Shown in pieces: positions 9,701 to 20,027 of a stretch of 64,000 nt of DNA. This DNA comes from Anaeramoeba flamelloides (Eukaryota > Metamonada > Anaeramoebidae). Positions within the stretch are counted from its first letter, which is position 1, and each line of letters starts with the position of its first letter. The stretch lies in assembly GCA_027625915.1 (NCBI GenBank), contig JANTQA010000008.1:2993001-3057000 (forward strand), in the 5' to 3' direction. A program made the position numbers and the translations under genes. Below the pieces are notes generated by a model that did not search any database, was not told where the DNA came from, and was given only the letters and a program-made list of their open reading frames with translations.

Positions 9701-12700
9701 GCGAATGGAGTAAAATTACAAATGTTTAAATCGAGATGTATTAGTCAACTATTTTATGGACTTGTAATTTTCAATCTAACCCAAAATTATTTTGGCTCAA
9801 TTGATGTTTGGATAAATAAAAAAGTAACAAAATTTTTAAAAATAAATCCACACTCTCCAAGAATAATTTATAAAACTGAAGCTAAAATTGACCAAGCCAG
9901 AATATCAATCTACAAAAGAAGATATAAACTCAAAAAAAAATTAGAAATACTTGGGTTTGATCACATTTCACAAAAATTAAAATTTTTCATGAAAAAAGAT
10001 GAAAATATAAATTGGAAATAGAAAACTTAAAATTACTAAATGTAGACCTAAATGATTTTAGACAAAAGTTAATTATAAATAGTTCTGGGTGGAAAGGTCA
10101 AGAATATTTAAAAATTATTAATTACAATAACAATATCAACAAACAGTCGTGTCGTCAAGTGCCGTCAAGTGCCTAGGTTTTCCAGAATTCAAAAGAATAG
10201 AGTAAAATCAAAGATTTAACTCAATTCTTTTAAATTTTGGAAAACCCAACGGCGTTTTTCTTGAGGTTTTCTGTTTTATTTGTAAAATCAATAGATTTTT
10301 ATTAGGTTTTTTTGAGTTTTCTAAATAAACCGAAAATTTATTAAAATTTTCTGTTTATTTCGAAAAGTAAAAAAAACCTAGAACACTTCACAAATAAACA
10401 GAAAACTCAAGAAAAGCTAACTGAGGTTTTTTTTAATTTAAGAAATAAACAGAAAATTTTATAAATTTTCTGTTTATTTCAAAAATTAAAAAAAACCTAA
10501 CGACAAAAAATATTTAAAATGGGTAGGTTCAACTTCCATTTTAAAATTAAGAAATTTCACAAATTATCTAAACAGGTATTCTTATGTTTATGATAAAAAT
10601 AAATTAAAAACAAAATTCTGCAACTTATGTAAAAATCATTCTAATCAGGAAATAATAGAAGATATCGATCATTTTCTATGGGACTGCCCATTCCATGGAA
10701 AAAATCGAAAAATTTTGATTAATGAATTAATTCAAATAAATAAAAACAATAAGCAATTAAAGAATAATATTCTTGATATTATTCAAAATAAAGACTCATT
10801 ATTTATTTTATCATTGGTTAATGATAAAGAAAATTCTGACTCTTTATTAAAATTTCTAAACAAAAATTTAGAAATTAGGAAAAGTGCCGTCAAGTACCTA
10901 GCTTTTTTTTAATTTAAAAGAATAGAGAAAAATCTTTGATTTTACTCAATTCTTTTAAATTCTGGAAAACCTAACGGCTGTAAGAGGAAACTAGTTTCCT
11001 CCCTTCAAAATAAAAAAAAAAAAAAAACCTAAATTTTTCAAGTTAGCAAGATCCCTTGGATTAAGTTTCTTTTAAGTCTACAAATATGTTACTAGGTGGA
11101 AAAATAGTATTCACTAACCATAAATGTTGAATAATCCTTAAAAGTCTTTCGAAATTTGATTCCATTCATTCAAATGATTCTTTTTTATTTTCAATGAATT
11201 AGTCTCAACATATTTCTTGTTAAAATTTGTTTTTTTATAGAACCCCATCATTATCAAAAACTTCAGAATTAATAAAAACTGTAGTCATAATAGGGCATGC
11301 AAAAAAATTTAACCCACGTTTCAAAATAAAAAGCGTGTTTTTTTGTTAGAGAAGACCTGTACATCAACCGATCAAAGAAACTGATAATAAACCCAAAAGT
11401 AAATCTGGTATTGGTTTCTTAAAGTTCTATTATTTAAAAAGAAATTCTAAAAATAAAGGATCAAATTGGAATATTTATCTCAAAAAATAGAGTTAATTTT
11501 TGCAAGAAAATTTTAATAATAAAAAAAACAAAAAATTTCTAAAAAAATCAAAAAAAAAATGGAAACTTTTCTACTAATTGCATTCCTAATTTAAATTTTG
11601 CTGAAAATATCCAGATGTTTCCTTTCAAAATTGATTTGAACTTAGGTATACTATTGAGTAGTCGATTGGATGTTGCCTTAGAACAAGAATAAAAAAAAGC
11701 ACGGATTATATTTTGAAACATGGATTATAGTGGTGTGTACGCATTATTTTGATCACTGAAGTTTTTTTTATTTTTTTAAGGGGGTAAGTACATTTTACAA
11801 GTTTTGAGTGCCACCGTTTAAGCGAAACCGAATTAATTAAAAGAATTTCTTTAGCCAAATACATCATAATTTTAATAAATATGAGAGTGTCAGATCTCTT
11901 TAGTATAATATATTCATACCAACTAAAAAAATAGAAATCAAAAAAATGAAAAAATTGATCAAAAGAGATAATAAATCAAAATCATTTATTTATTGATCTT
12001 AACTATACAATTTGATACAATTACTTATTCTTACTTTGGCTTTATTTTTCATTCTGAAGGGAAAAACTTTTTATTGAGATTTTTTGTTTAATTAATTACT
12101 TCATATATCCCAAGAATTTCCAAAATGAATTTAAAAATTCCTATTTTTATTTAATTCATCTAATTCTAGTTTGGTTTTGTTGCAGAAAATAGGATACATT
12201 TTTTGAATTTTTCTTCATAATATAAAGATTTATTGGGCAAATTAGTTTGATTTGATAATTGATGTTTTTTGATTAAATTGAAAACTCAAAATAATTCTAA
12301 TTCTGATTTTAATTTTTTCTCAACTTCTCTTTTCTTTTTCTTTGGGTCGAATCTTTTGTAACTGTTTTTTTTTGATTTCGAGAATTCAACCTTTACTTTA
12401 ATCTTTGAAATAGTATTCTTTGCTTTGGTTTTGTTTGATAAAAACATTTGGAATTAGTATTTTGAAAACAAATTTATAAAAAATGTTTTGTAAAAAAAAA
12501 TAATAATAAATAGTAATGGGGGCGAGAAATTCAAGGTTATAAATTATTTGTATTCATAAACCAAAGAAAATTAAGAAAAAAAATCTTCGAAAATAGGCTT
12601 TATTTTTTTTTTTTCTCTCTCTTGATTTCAAAAGATTTATTTGGAAAGGTGACCTTTCGTGTTTGTACTTCTAAAAGAAAAGATTGGTTTTAAAATACAC

Positions 12701-15184
12701 ACCTACTCGGGTCGATTTTTTTGGTTTACTGTTTGATTAATTTCGAACGGTTTGTATAAACACATTTCTAGATCCAAAACTTAATTGAATAAAACCAAAA
12801 ATTTTCTCACAAAAAAATGATCAAAAAATTGAAAAATTAAAGATTCGGCTCTGATTTACTCTCTTATTACAAATAGAGCAGTGAATGGTATTTTGGTTTA
12901 AATGTTTCAATATACCATATACACTCAAAAAACCATTTTTCAAAAATGCTCTCGCTATTAAAAATTTTTAAAATGGTAAAATGTAACTACTTACTTAAAA
13001 AGAATTTAATATTTTACAAAAAAATCAATATTTGCGGTTTTTATTCTTGTGATTTTATTTTTAATCATTTTTTCATCAGTCCTGATATTTTTATGTTTAT
13101 TCTTGATCAGAAAATTATTTTGCTTTGAAATGGAATCAAAAAAGAGAGAAAAACTTGAAAAAATCGATCTTAGTTTTTTTTTTTAATTTTTGAAATAAAA
13201 AGAGAATTTATTGCATTTTCTTTTTTTTTCTCAAATTAAAAAAAAAAACTTAATCAGATTTCCCAGAATTCAAAGGAATAGAGGAAAACTCATTATTTTA
13301 CCCAATTCTTTTGAATTCCATAAAAGTTAGGCACTCTACAAAAAAAACAACTTGGGTTTATTTTATTTATAAAATATACATAAAATTATATATTTTGTTT
13401 TTCAAAGAAAAAAAAGCGCTAACAACTTTAATAAAACAGAGTTTAGCTAACATTGATATTGCTTTCCCTGTATATAATACTATTCTTCTTTTTGTAGATT
13501 TATAATAGAGTATAAATTTATATTATAATTCGTTTTTTCCAATTTATACCCTTTTCTTGTTTTTTTATGTACAACTTAAAATCAAAATATATGACTTATA
13601 CTAAACAATAGTTTACTAATAAGGAAAATTAATTGACATCTGAATCTTAAAAAAAAAAAATCCACATAAAAAAAAAAAAACTGTATATTTTCTTGAATTT
13701 AAATTTTTCTAGGTCAACTTGGTGATGGAACAACAAGGTCAAAAAGGCATCCAATATTAATTTCTAATAATGTGAAAAACGTTTTTAGCGGGTCTTTTTC
13801 GAATAATTTTTTCTTTACAACATTAAATAATGAATTGTTTGGCTGTGGGAAAAACTATGAAGGGAATCTTGGTTTCGGGAATTTTAAATCATCATCCACG
13901 CCTCAAAAGATCCCGGATTGGGCTGGAGACGATATTTTGGATATCTATTGTGGCGCTGAAGCCTCATTTTTAATTACAAATAAGGGGGAAATATATGGAT
14001 GTGGTGCGCGTAGATTTAATGGGATTGGTACAAACAAATCGAAATTTACAAAAATTAAAAAGCTTCGATCGAAAAAAGTTCTGAGAGTGAGGGGTGGTGG
14101 GTTAATAACATTTGCGTTTACAAATGACAACCAATTATTTTGTTGGGGTGAAGAAAATAAGTTTCGTTTAAAAGACCAGTATCAAGAATATGAAGAACGT
14201 AGATCATGGTGGTATAAGCCAAGACAAATAAATTTACCTCCAATCTGTGGAAGCATTTTGGATTTAGAAATATCATGTGGCTTCTCTTCAAGTATACTTT
14301 ATCCTTTTCTTAAAGATGAATCTAAGACTTTGAAGGAAGATTTTAAAAACTTATATGAAACTAAAATATTTTATGATTCAAATTTAATTTGTTTGAATTC
14401 AAATAAAAATGGAAATGGAAATGAAAATGAAAATTTTTCAATTCCAATCCATAAAATATTATTAGAATTAAGAACGAATTTAAAAATAGAAGAATTGCAA
14501 AAAATTATCTCGAAAAATAATTATAGTAAAAAAGAAATAGATTTATTTTTAAAATGGGTTTATTTTGATAAATTATCAAAGACAAATGAAATAAAAGATA
14601 TATTTAATTCATGCAACATAAATTACCCACCTGTGAAAAACTCATTAGATAATGATTTATTAAAGTTATTTAAAGATGAAGATTCCAAAGATTTTCATAT
14701 TATTGTTGACACGGATATCAACCCAAAGGAAAGGTATGGTGATGAAGATGATGATTTAATTATTTTAAACAAAAAACAACTGAAAAGAAATCGAAGAAAA
14801 AATAGAAAAAAAAAGCGGAAGCAGAAAGCGAAACGAAAAAAAAGACAACAAAATAATAATTATAATAATAATAGATTTCAAAATGTCAAAGTTCATAAAT
14901 TCATTTTATTTACAAGAAGTGGGCTATACAGATTTATGTTTAATAATTTAAACAAAGAAGAAAAAAGCATAAATCAAATACAAGATTATACAGGAAAGTC
15001 CAAACAAAGCTTGCAAATTTTAATCAAATATTTGTATACTAATAAAATTGAATTAATAAACCAAAATATTAACCAAAAAACCGTTATTAACGAATTAGAA
15101 GATGCTATAGATTATTACCAATTGAATAAAAATTCTAATTTAAACGAACAATTAAACACACTTTTATTCAAAGAAAATATTTAA
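6753..15184 (+). CDS. RCC1-repeat, double-BTB protein (two exons)
   Basis: Exons 6753-7368 and 13713-15184 give 695 residues. The join is set by an RCC1 signature that reads through it: YANGVNTHG from exon 1 and QLGDGTT from exon 2, with phase 1 kept (G|GT). RCC1-type blades follow near residues 197-213, 246-262 (LFGCGKNYEGNLGFGN), 298-315 and 345-352 (LFCWGEEN). Two BTB-like regions occupy about 420-507 (..IPIHKILLELR..) and 522-687 (DFHIIVD...VHKFILFTRSGLYRFMF). The second contains a Lys/Arg-rich insert at about 559-585 that could be a nuclear localisation signal. Proteins of this build probably pair a propeller with BTB dimerisation, often as ubiquitin-ligase adaptors; the partner is unknown. 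The start is the first ATG after a pyrimidine-rich leader. The intron is 6344 bp, more than forty times the usual length in this window, yet both splice sites look intact. Confidence 0.85.
7876..7966. repeat. Hairpin in TTAA element B
   Basis: Same stem as 4125-4213 read in reverse: GGAAAATGCCACTCCAC...CAAGTAT, a loop, then ATACTTG...GTGGAGTGACATTTTCC. The stem runs 30 bp or more with one mismatch shared by both copies, which argues that it belonged to the founding element. Confidence 0.7.
8188..8685. mobile_element. TTAA-type element copy C inside the LINE
   Basis: A 498-bp segment flanked by TTAA at 8184-8187 and 8686-8689. It starts GGACTAC and ends GTAGTCC, an exact 7-bp inverted terminal repeat. 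A subterminal inverted pair (CACCCTTG / CAAGGGTG) lies at 8231 and 8667. Reading the LINE across the insert with one TTAA kept gives an uninterrupted frame (..SKKPE-LKIIKLIKDYY..), so the boundaries are firm. The interior differs from copies A and B, so it is a related but distinct subfamily. Bases 8440-8550 are shared with 21956-22055. Confidence 0.75.
10146..10504. mobile_element. Compound palindromic insertion H2 in the LINE
   Basis: About 359 bp that the second LINE copy (complement of 51130-51175) lacks at the same point. The occupied copy reads AACAAACA|GTCGTGTCG..CTAACGAC|AAAAAATATT; the other copy runs directly through. The insert opens with a doubled tag (CGTCAAGTGC twice) and its ends are inverted (GTCG/CGAC). 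Inside are a type-A palindrome (about 10172-10252), parts of a type-B palindrome with type-C-like sequence between the arms (about 10257-10420), and a type-C palindrome (about 10422-10500). Confidence 0.8.
10880..10976. mobile_element. Single type-A palindromic insertion H3 in the LINE 3' region
   Basis: The second LINE copy has GAAATTAGGGCTGTAAG. This copy has GAAATTAGG, a 97-bp insert, then GCTGTAAG. The insert begins AAAAGTGCCGTCAAGTACCT (the tag), continues into the type-A palindrome (AATTTAAAAGAATAGAG... paired with CTCAATTCTTTTAAATTC), and ends GGAAAACCTAACG. If a target duplication exists it is at most one or two bases. Confidence 0.85.
13169..13339. repeat. Palindromic array H4 (types C and A) near the 3' splice site
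   Basis: A type-C palindrome (TTAGTTTTTTTTTTTAATTT... to AAATTAAAAAAAAAAACTTA, 13169-13252) is followed by a type-A palindrome (CCCAGAATTCAAAGGAATAG... CCAATTCTTTTGAATTCC, about 13258-13328). The array ends with the tag AGGCACTCTAC. It lies 370 bp before the acceptor of the RCC1-BTB intron. Confidence 0.65.
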
Positions 15185-17605
15185 AATATGAAATCAAAAT
15201 AAATTATGAAATAATGCAGTTTTCGTCAATTGATGTGCCTTTTTTTTTTTTAGCAAATTATTTTTATGGATTTAGTTTCAAATTGAAAATTAAATTAATT
15301 TATCAAGAGTTGGAACCTTATCGAGTTTGGCTAAACAAACTCTTTTCCAAACAAAAGGGCACACCTCTCAAATCATCAATACCATCGAATTTGATTGTTA
15401 ATAAGATAATTGCTTATTGGTGATTTTCATTTTAATTATTCATTTTCTAATTTTTTTTTTTTATTTATGGATATTGAACAGTTGTAAAATGAAAAAGCAA
15501 GTAAGAAGAAACCAATTTGGAAATAATCTACCCTTGTAAAAATGTAAACAGTTTGAGTTTGATTTCAAATGAGCTAGAAATAGGAATTAAGAAAGACTAT
15601 TATTGGATTGATGCATGGAACAAAGAAAAGAGAAAATAAAGAAAAAAATAATTCCACCAAAATACCAGATGAATTGCGGCTTTATATTGAAAATGAGACT
15701 TTAAAGAACAAAATTTTGACCTGTAAAGAATTATCAATAAAATGTTGAGAAATTTTTACCAATTCGCCTTGTTCAAAGGTTTTTATTGGGTTTTATATTT
15801 GTTTTCTTTACAATTTACAAAACAAGATTTCCCATTTCAAATAAAAGGGCACATCAATTTTTAAAATATTTAATTTTAATTTTTATTGTTTTGTTTTAAT
15901 GAGTTTTAAAGATTCAGTTGAGTGTTTTTTTTTATGTTTTAAAGTGTTTCTTAAATTTTAGAATGATACCAAAATTAATTTGATTCACTTATGAATAATT
16001 CTTGAAATTTTTTGTGGGATTTTATTTGAAAAACAGTTAAGTTTAAAATTTCTGATCATTCAAAAGTGGTTTGTGTGATTTCTGTGATTATTGAAAATTA
16101 CTAAATTTTAAAGAAAGGGGGTAAAATTGTTTTTGATAATTCATAAAAAAAAAAATTGAGAAACTTTACAATGTTTTTAAATATCAGACTTGAATGGATT
16201 AAAAATAAATTTTCTAGTCTAAATACATTTTCATTTTTTTTTAAATAAGAAACAAAAAAATTAATATTTAAAAAGGTGTAGTTTTCATTTTTTTTTTTTT
16301 TTATTAAATTTTACATTCAGTATAATTTACAAACTTTTTTTCTTTATTTTCTTGGATATGGAGAGAAAAAACCTTTTGAAATATTTTTTCTTTTTCTAGT
16401 TTTGATAAACAAATTTGAAGGAATTAAAGGATATTATAAAAAATTTGTTTTTTTTTTTACTTTTTTGATTTTTTTATAAATTCCTAAGGAAAATTAAAAT
16501 ATACTTTTCCAGAATTAACGTTTTTGTAAAACTTGGAAAAATCTTGATGTACTGCTAGTAAATTTAACTCTTTGATCTGAAAGTCAATGAGGGATCGAGT
16601 TAAATAATTACTAAAAAAAGAATTACAAATTACATTTTGGACCATCTAATTTTTGTTGAAATTATTTTTTTTTTGATAAAAATATTTTCTTCTCAAATCT
16701 ATTAATAAACAATAATTCATAATAGAAAAAAATATCACTAAATTCTGTAAATAAATTGAAAATATTAACAAATACAAGAAATATTAAATTTCATATAATT
16801 CAAAACTTTAATACTGTTGATTATACAAAAAAATTTTTGGAATTTGATGATAGGAAAAACTCAGTTGTAAATGTTTGTATTTTAAAACTAAAGATTGTTT
16901 TTGTAATTGATTTGATTTTTTTTTTTGATAACAAATTAATCGCTAATACATATACATTCTTGGGTCAATTTGTAGAAAACGTTTGATATTATTTATTATC
17001 ATTTAAGGTAGTACCCACGGCAAAGAAAAATTTTTCACTTTTTTACAATTTTTAAGAAGATCAGATAATAAAATTTTATTACTTTGGTTGTAACTCATTG
17101 ATTTTTCTTATTTAAAAAACTTCATTCCTTAGATTTTTTAATTTTTTTACTCCTAAAGTCTCAAAGAAATTGCCACAATAGAATCTTGAGTTGAATTGCT
17201 TAAAATAGAGTTTTAAAGGTGAATGACTCATCTTTTGTCCTTATCTAAACATTCTATTGTGGCATTTAATTGTTTCGTTTCTAATTTTTTCACCATTTTT
17301 GAATTGTTTTAATCTTTACAAAAAAAAAGCAAAAATAAAAGATTTTTTTATTAGTGGCATTTGGGATTAATGAATTTTGTTTAAAATGAACAAAAAACTT
17401 ACAATTGGTAGAGTCAAAAAATGAAATATGAATGGAACTTAAATAGCTAGAAGGATTCCAAAAAATAATAATTATCCCAAAAAATTACTTGATAGGATTT
17501 TAAATAGTTGGATTTGGTTGAATTGGAGAAGTGAAAATGATTATATTGTATCAAAATTTAAACCAAGAAATAGCTAGAAGTTTTATACTAACAATATAAA
17601 ATTAT
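15185..17605. other. Spacer between RCC1-BTB and repeat R2, no gene seen
   Basis: AT-rich. An open frame of 69 codons at 15214-15423 contains KGTPLKSSIPSNLIVNKI but has no supporting context. The pair AGAATCTTGAG / CTATTGTGGCA near 17176-17264 forms a weak inverted repeat (ATTGCCACAATAGAAT against ACATTCTATTGTGGCATT). Nothing else was recognised. Confidence 0.45.
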
Positions 17606-17646
17606 CCCCCCCCCCCACAAAAAAAAAAAAAAAAAAAAAAAAAAAA
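17606..17646. repeat. C11 run joined to a long A run
   Basis: Eleven C residues (17606-17616), then CA and an A tract of nearly 30. Runs of G/C of this length are otherwise absent from the window. It abuts the start of dispersed repeat R2. Confidence 0.8.
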
Positions 17647-17649
17647 CAA

Positions 17650-18180
17650 AAATTCAACCCCATTCCAAAAATATGGACACATCTAAAATCAAAAAAAGCA
17701 AAATAAATACTCAATTTATTATATTTTTTTAAACATAATATAAAACCACATTTAAGTAACATAGTATTAATGTTTTTAAAAGTAATCCTTTTCATACAAA
17801 TAAAATAAAAAAATATAAAAATCCAAAAAATTCAAACTATTGTCCAAAAAATAAAGAAAAGAGCTGAACAAAAAATGTATTAATAAATGTATTGAAATTT
17901 CACCAACAATCGTTGATCGGCCAAACGATAAGATATAATGGATCAATTGTATTTGTATATTTTTCAATTTAACAAACTCAACACTAACATTCTATCAACC
18001 ATCAAAAAAAAAATCCCAGATCTAACGAAACAGATTTCGCAACTTGAAAAAAACGAAAATGAAAACAAAACCTAAAAAGTTAAAAAATGTAATAGTTTGT
18101 AAAATCAAAATTCTTTCCAAATTGAATGTAAAGTATGGTATTGCTATTCTTTTGACTGTTTAAACTGTGTAATTTTTTTT
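17650..18180. repeat. Dispersed repeat R2, copy 1
   Basis: Aligns with 54475-55015. Common landmarks are TGGACACATCTAAAATCAAA (TGGATACGCCCAAAATCAAA in copy 2), TTGAAATTTCACCAACAAT, TTTTTCAATTTAACAAACTC, AACACTAA..CTATCAACC and TGTAAAGTATGGTAT. On the minus strand both copies can be read as a peptide with the shared core STIVGEIS (here about 17884-17967), which hints at a decayed protein-coding element. No terminal repeats were identified. Confidence 0.6.
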
Positions 18181-20027
18181 GGAATGTAGTTTATTTTAAT
18201 AAAAAAATAAAAAAAAATCAAAACTATTTTATCATAATATTCGCTTTTTTTTTAATGGATTAACATTACTAAAAAAAAAAAATATATAATAATTTTTTTA
18301 AAATTTTTAGAGAATCTACGATCACACCCCACTAAAATAAAAATCCTCTTTTCTCATCTCTCTCAAATTTTTATCATGCCTGATGATGTAGCTACCCCTC
18401 TCAAGAACTTAGCAACCCCCAAGTAGAAGAATAAGATCAAATTATGCTTTTATTGGGTTCTAACCAAATTAGTCCGACATGGTTCATATGTCTCTAAAAA
18501 CTCTATTATTCAATAGTAATATTTTTTTTATCTCATCTCTAAAAACGATTCTTGTATTAGTAGAAAACCCAATGATTTCCGAAAAAAATCAGCACCTCGG
18601 GAATAATGAAAATTTTGATTAATCAATATTCATATTCCAAAGTTGCAAAATATCTTTGTTAAATTTGTGGCCAAATGTAGATAAGTAGCAAAAAAATTCA
18701 TTTGTTTAAAAAAAAATAAATAATTAACCAATAGATTTTTTTGACCCATTATTTCAAAAATATTGGAAATATATTAATGTTACAATGTGTTTTATAAAAG
18801 GGAAACAAATTTAATCCAGTCTTTCGGCGTTTATATTGAATATTAAAGAGTTAATCTTTGAAATTAAAAAATTAATAAAAAAAGTTTTTTTGGAAGTTCT
18901 AAATATGAATTATTAACTACTGGAATACTATTATTTGAGTTTCTATTTTTGTTTTGGGAAAAAGAATTGAAAAAAAATTTCCAAAATCAAAATTTTTAAT
19001 AATGATCATTTACCAAAAAAAGTAATGATTTATTGTGTGAAAAGATTTCTCAGAGATTCTTTAGAGAAACTATTAGAGCCATCCACTAATATCATTTACA
19101 TCCAATTACAACATACTTTAATTATAGAGAAATCTGTGTTGAGTACAATCACTTAAGGAATGGCGAATGAATATTAAAAAATTAAAGGAAAAATGTATCC
19201 TTGATAAACCCCTATCTTTTTATAATATTTTTGTAGCCAGATTTTTATTTTTTTCATTTTTAATATATTTACTTAGTGTATAATAAACTACTCTCTATTT
19301 GAATTATGTCAAAGAATTTTGATTATAAAATTCTAATTATAAAAATTAACCATTTTTATTTTCAATTATGAGTTTTTTTCGTTCATTTAAAACATTTTAG
19401 AACAGCTATTCTTATATCTAATTTTATTTTTAAAAATCCAATTTGATAAACCCAAATTATTATCTTAGATTATTCCAGTAATATATAAATAAATCTTTGA
19501 AAGAATCTCTTTATGGTGTTATTAATAAGATTTGTGACTGATTTAAAAACATGTCTTTGATCTCATGAATTGTTGATAAAGAAAATATTTCTTTTTTTAA
19601 AAAATTAATAATTTCTTATGTTTAAATTATTCATACAATAAATTTTGGTTGTAATTTTTTGGAAAAACAATTGAAAAAACATTTAATGTTATATAAAATT
19701 ATTTTTGATATTTTTAAATATGATTTATCTATTTGATTCGTTTGATATATTGAATTAAAAAAAGTTTTCAATCAGTAAAGAAAATAGTCTTTGTTTCTAT
19801 TAAAGGGGAAAAAAAATTTGTAATATCTATTATGTATTTTTTTTGACCTTTTAAGAACAAAAAAGTATCAAGTTTAATAATATACAAGAGAAAGTGTTGA
19901 AATTTTTTGTCATATAAATACATTGGTTGTCTAACACCATAACCTTAAAAACTGATTTGAAAAAAAAATTAATTCATTTTTTTTTTAAATATTTAAGTTT
20001 GAAACCCCAAATAGCCACGAAAAAAGT
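18181..20027. other. Spacer upstream of ATG5, no gene seen
   Basis: AT-rich sequence without a supported frame. The stretch 18301-18430 is slightly richer in C (CACACCCCACT, GCTACCCCTCTC), but no RNA or protein feature could be recognised in it. Confidence 0.45.

Larger units (their letters stand above)
8071..11020 (+). mobile_element. Non-LTR retrotransposon (LINE), long but broken copy
   Basis: Bounded by a duplicated target, AAAAAAAACCTAAATTTTT, at 8052-8070 and about 11020-11038; TTAA element A carries the same site once near 4015-4040. The 3' end is CTCCCTTCAAAATAAA followed by a long A tract. Reverse transcriptase motifs are visible at 9218-10021 (DIKKCFDTISH, YQGDPLSPLLFG, MFADDLILIM, KYLGIWL). 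Downstream, about 10615-10690, is a CCHC-like zinc motif (CNLCKNHSNQ...DHFLWDC) of the kind found at the end of R2/L1-type LINE proteins. A coding remnant also precedes element C (about 8091-8183). The copy is inactive: TAA at 9128-9130 falls within QFGF*KKLDTR, and three later insertions interrupt it. No endonuclease domain was recognised. Confidence 0.85.
7656..11137. mobile_element. TTAA-type element copy B, split by a LINE
   Basis: Flanked by TTAA at 7652-7655 and 11138-11141. The left block 7656-8070 and right block 11021-11137 together match copy A (3919-4423) in reverse orientation: GCTATGTGAGGGTTGAAAT at 7673, the hairpin at 7876-7966, and CAAGTTAGCAAGATCCC at 11039. The terminal repeat reads GGGCTATTC at the left against GAATAATCC at the right. 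The 2.95 kb between the two blocks is the inserted LINE. Confidence 0.8.
7369..13712 (+). other. Giant intron of the RCC1-BTB gene
   Basis: GTACTTTCTC at the 5' end and AAATTTTTCTAG at the 3' end. Other introns here are mostly 60-155 bp. Contents in order: pyrimidine-rich start (to 7650), TTAA element B (7656-11137) enclosing a LINE (8071-11020) that itself carries TTAA element C and palindromic inserts, then 11142-13168 without any recognisable feature, palindrome array H4 (13169-13339), and a final AT-rich 370 bp. All elements lie outside the exons. The small open frames at 12946-13128 and 13311-13505 show no coding character. Confidence 0.85.

Noticed and set aside
15214-15423. Frame containing KGTPLKSSIPSNLIVNKI, reminiscent of an ATG5 motif
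   Set aside because: The true ATG5 gene at 20028 has its own copy of that region (KYRW|TLPIGVF). This frame has no splice support and the likeness is probably chance.
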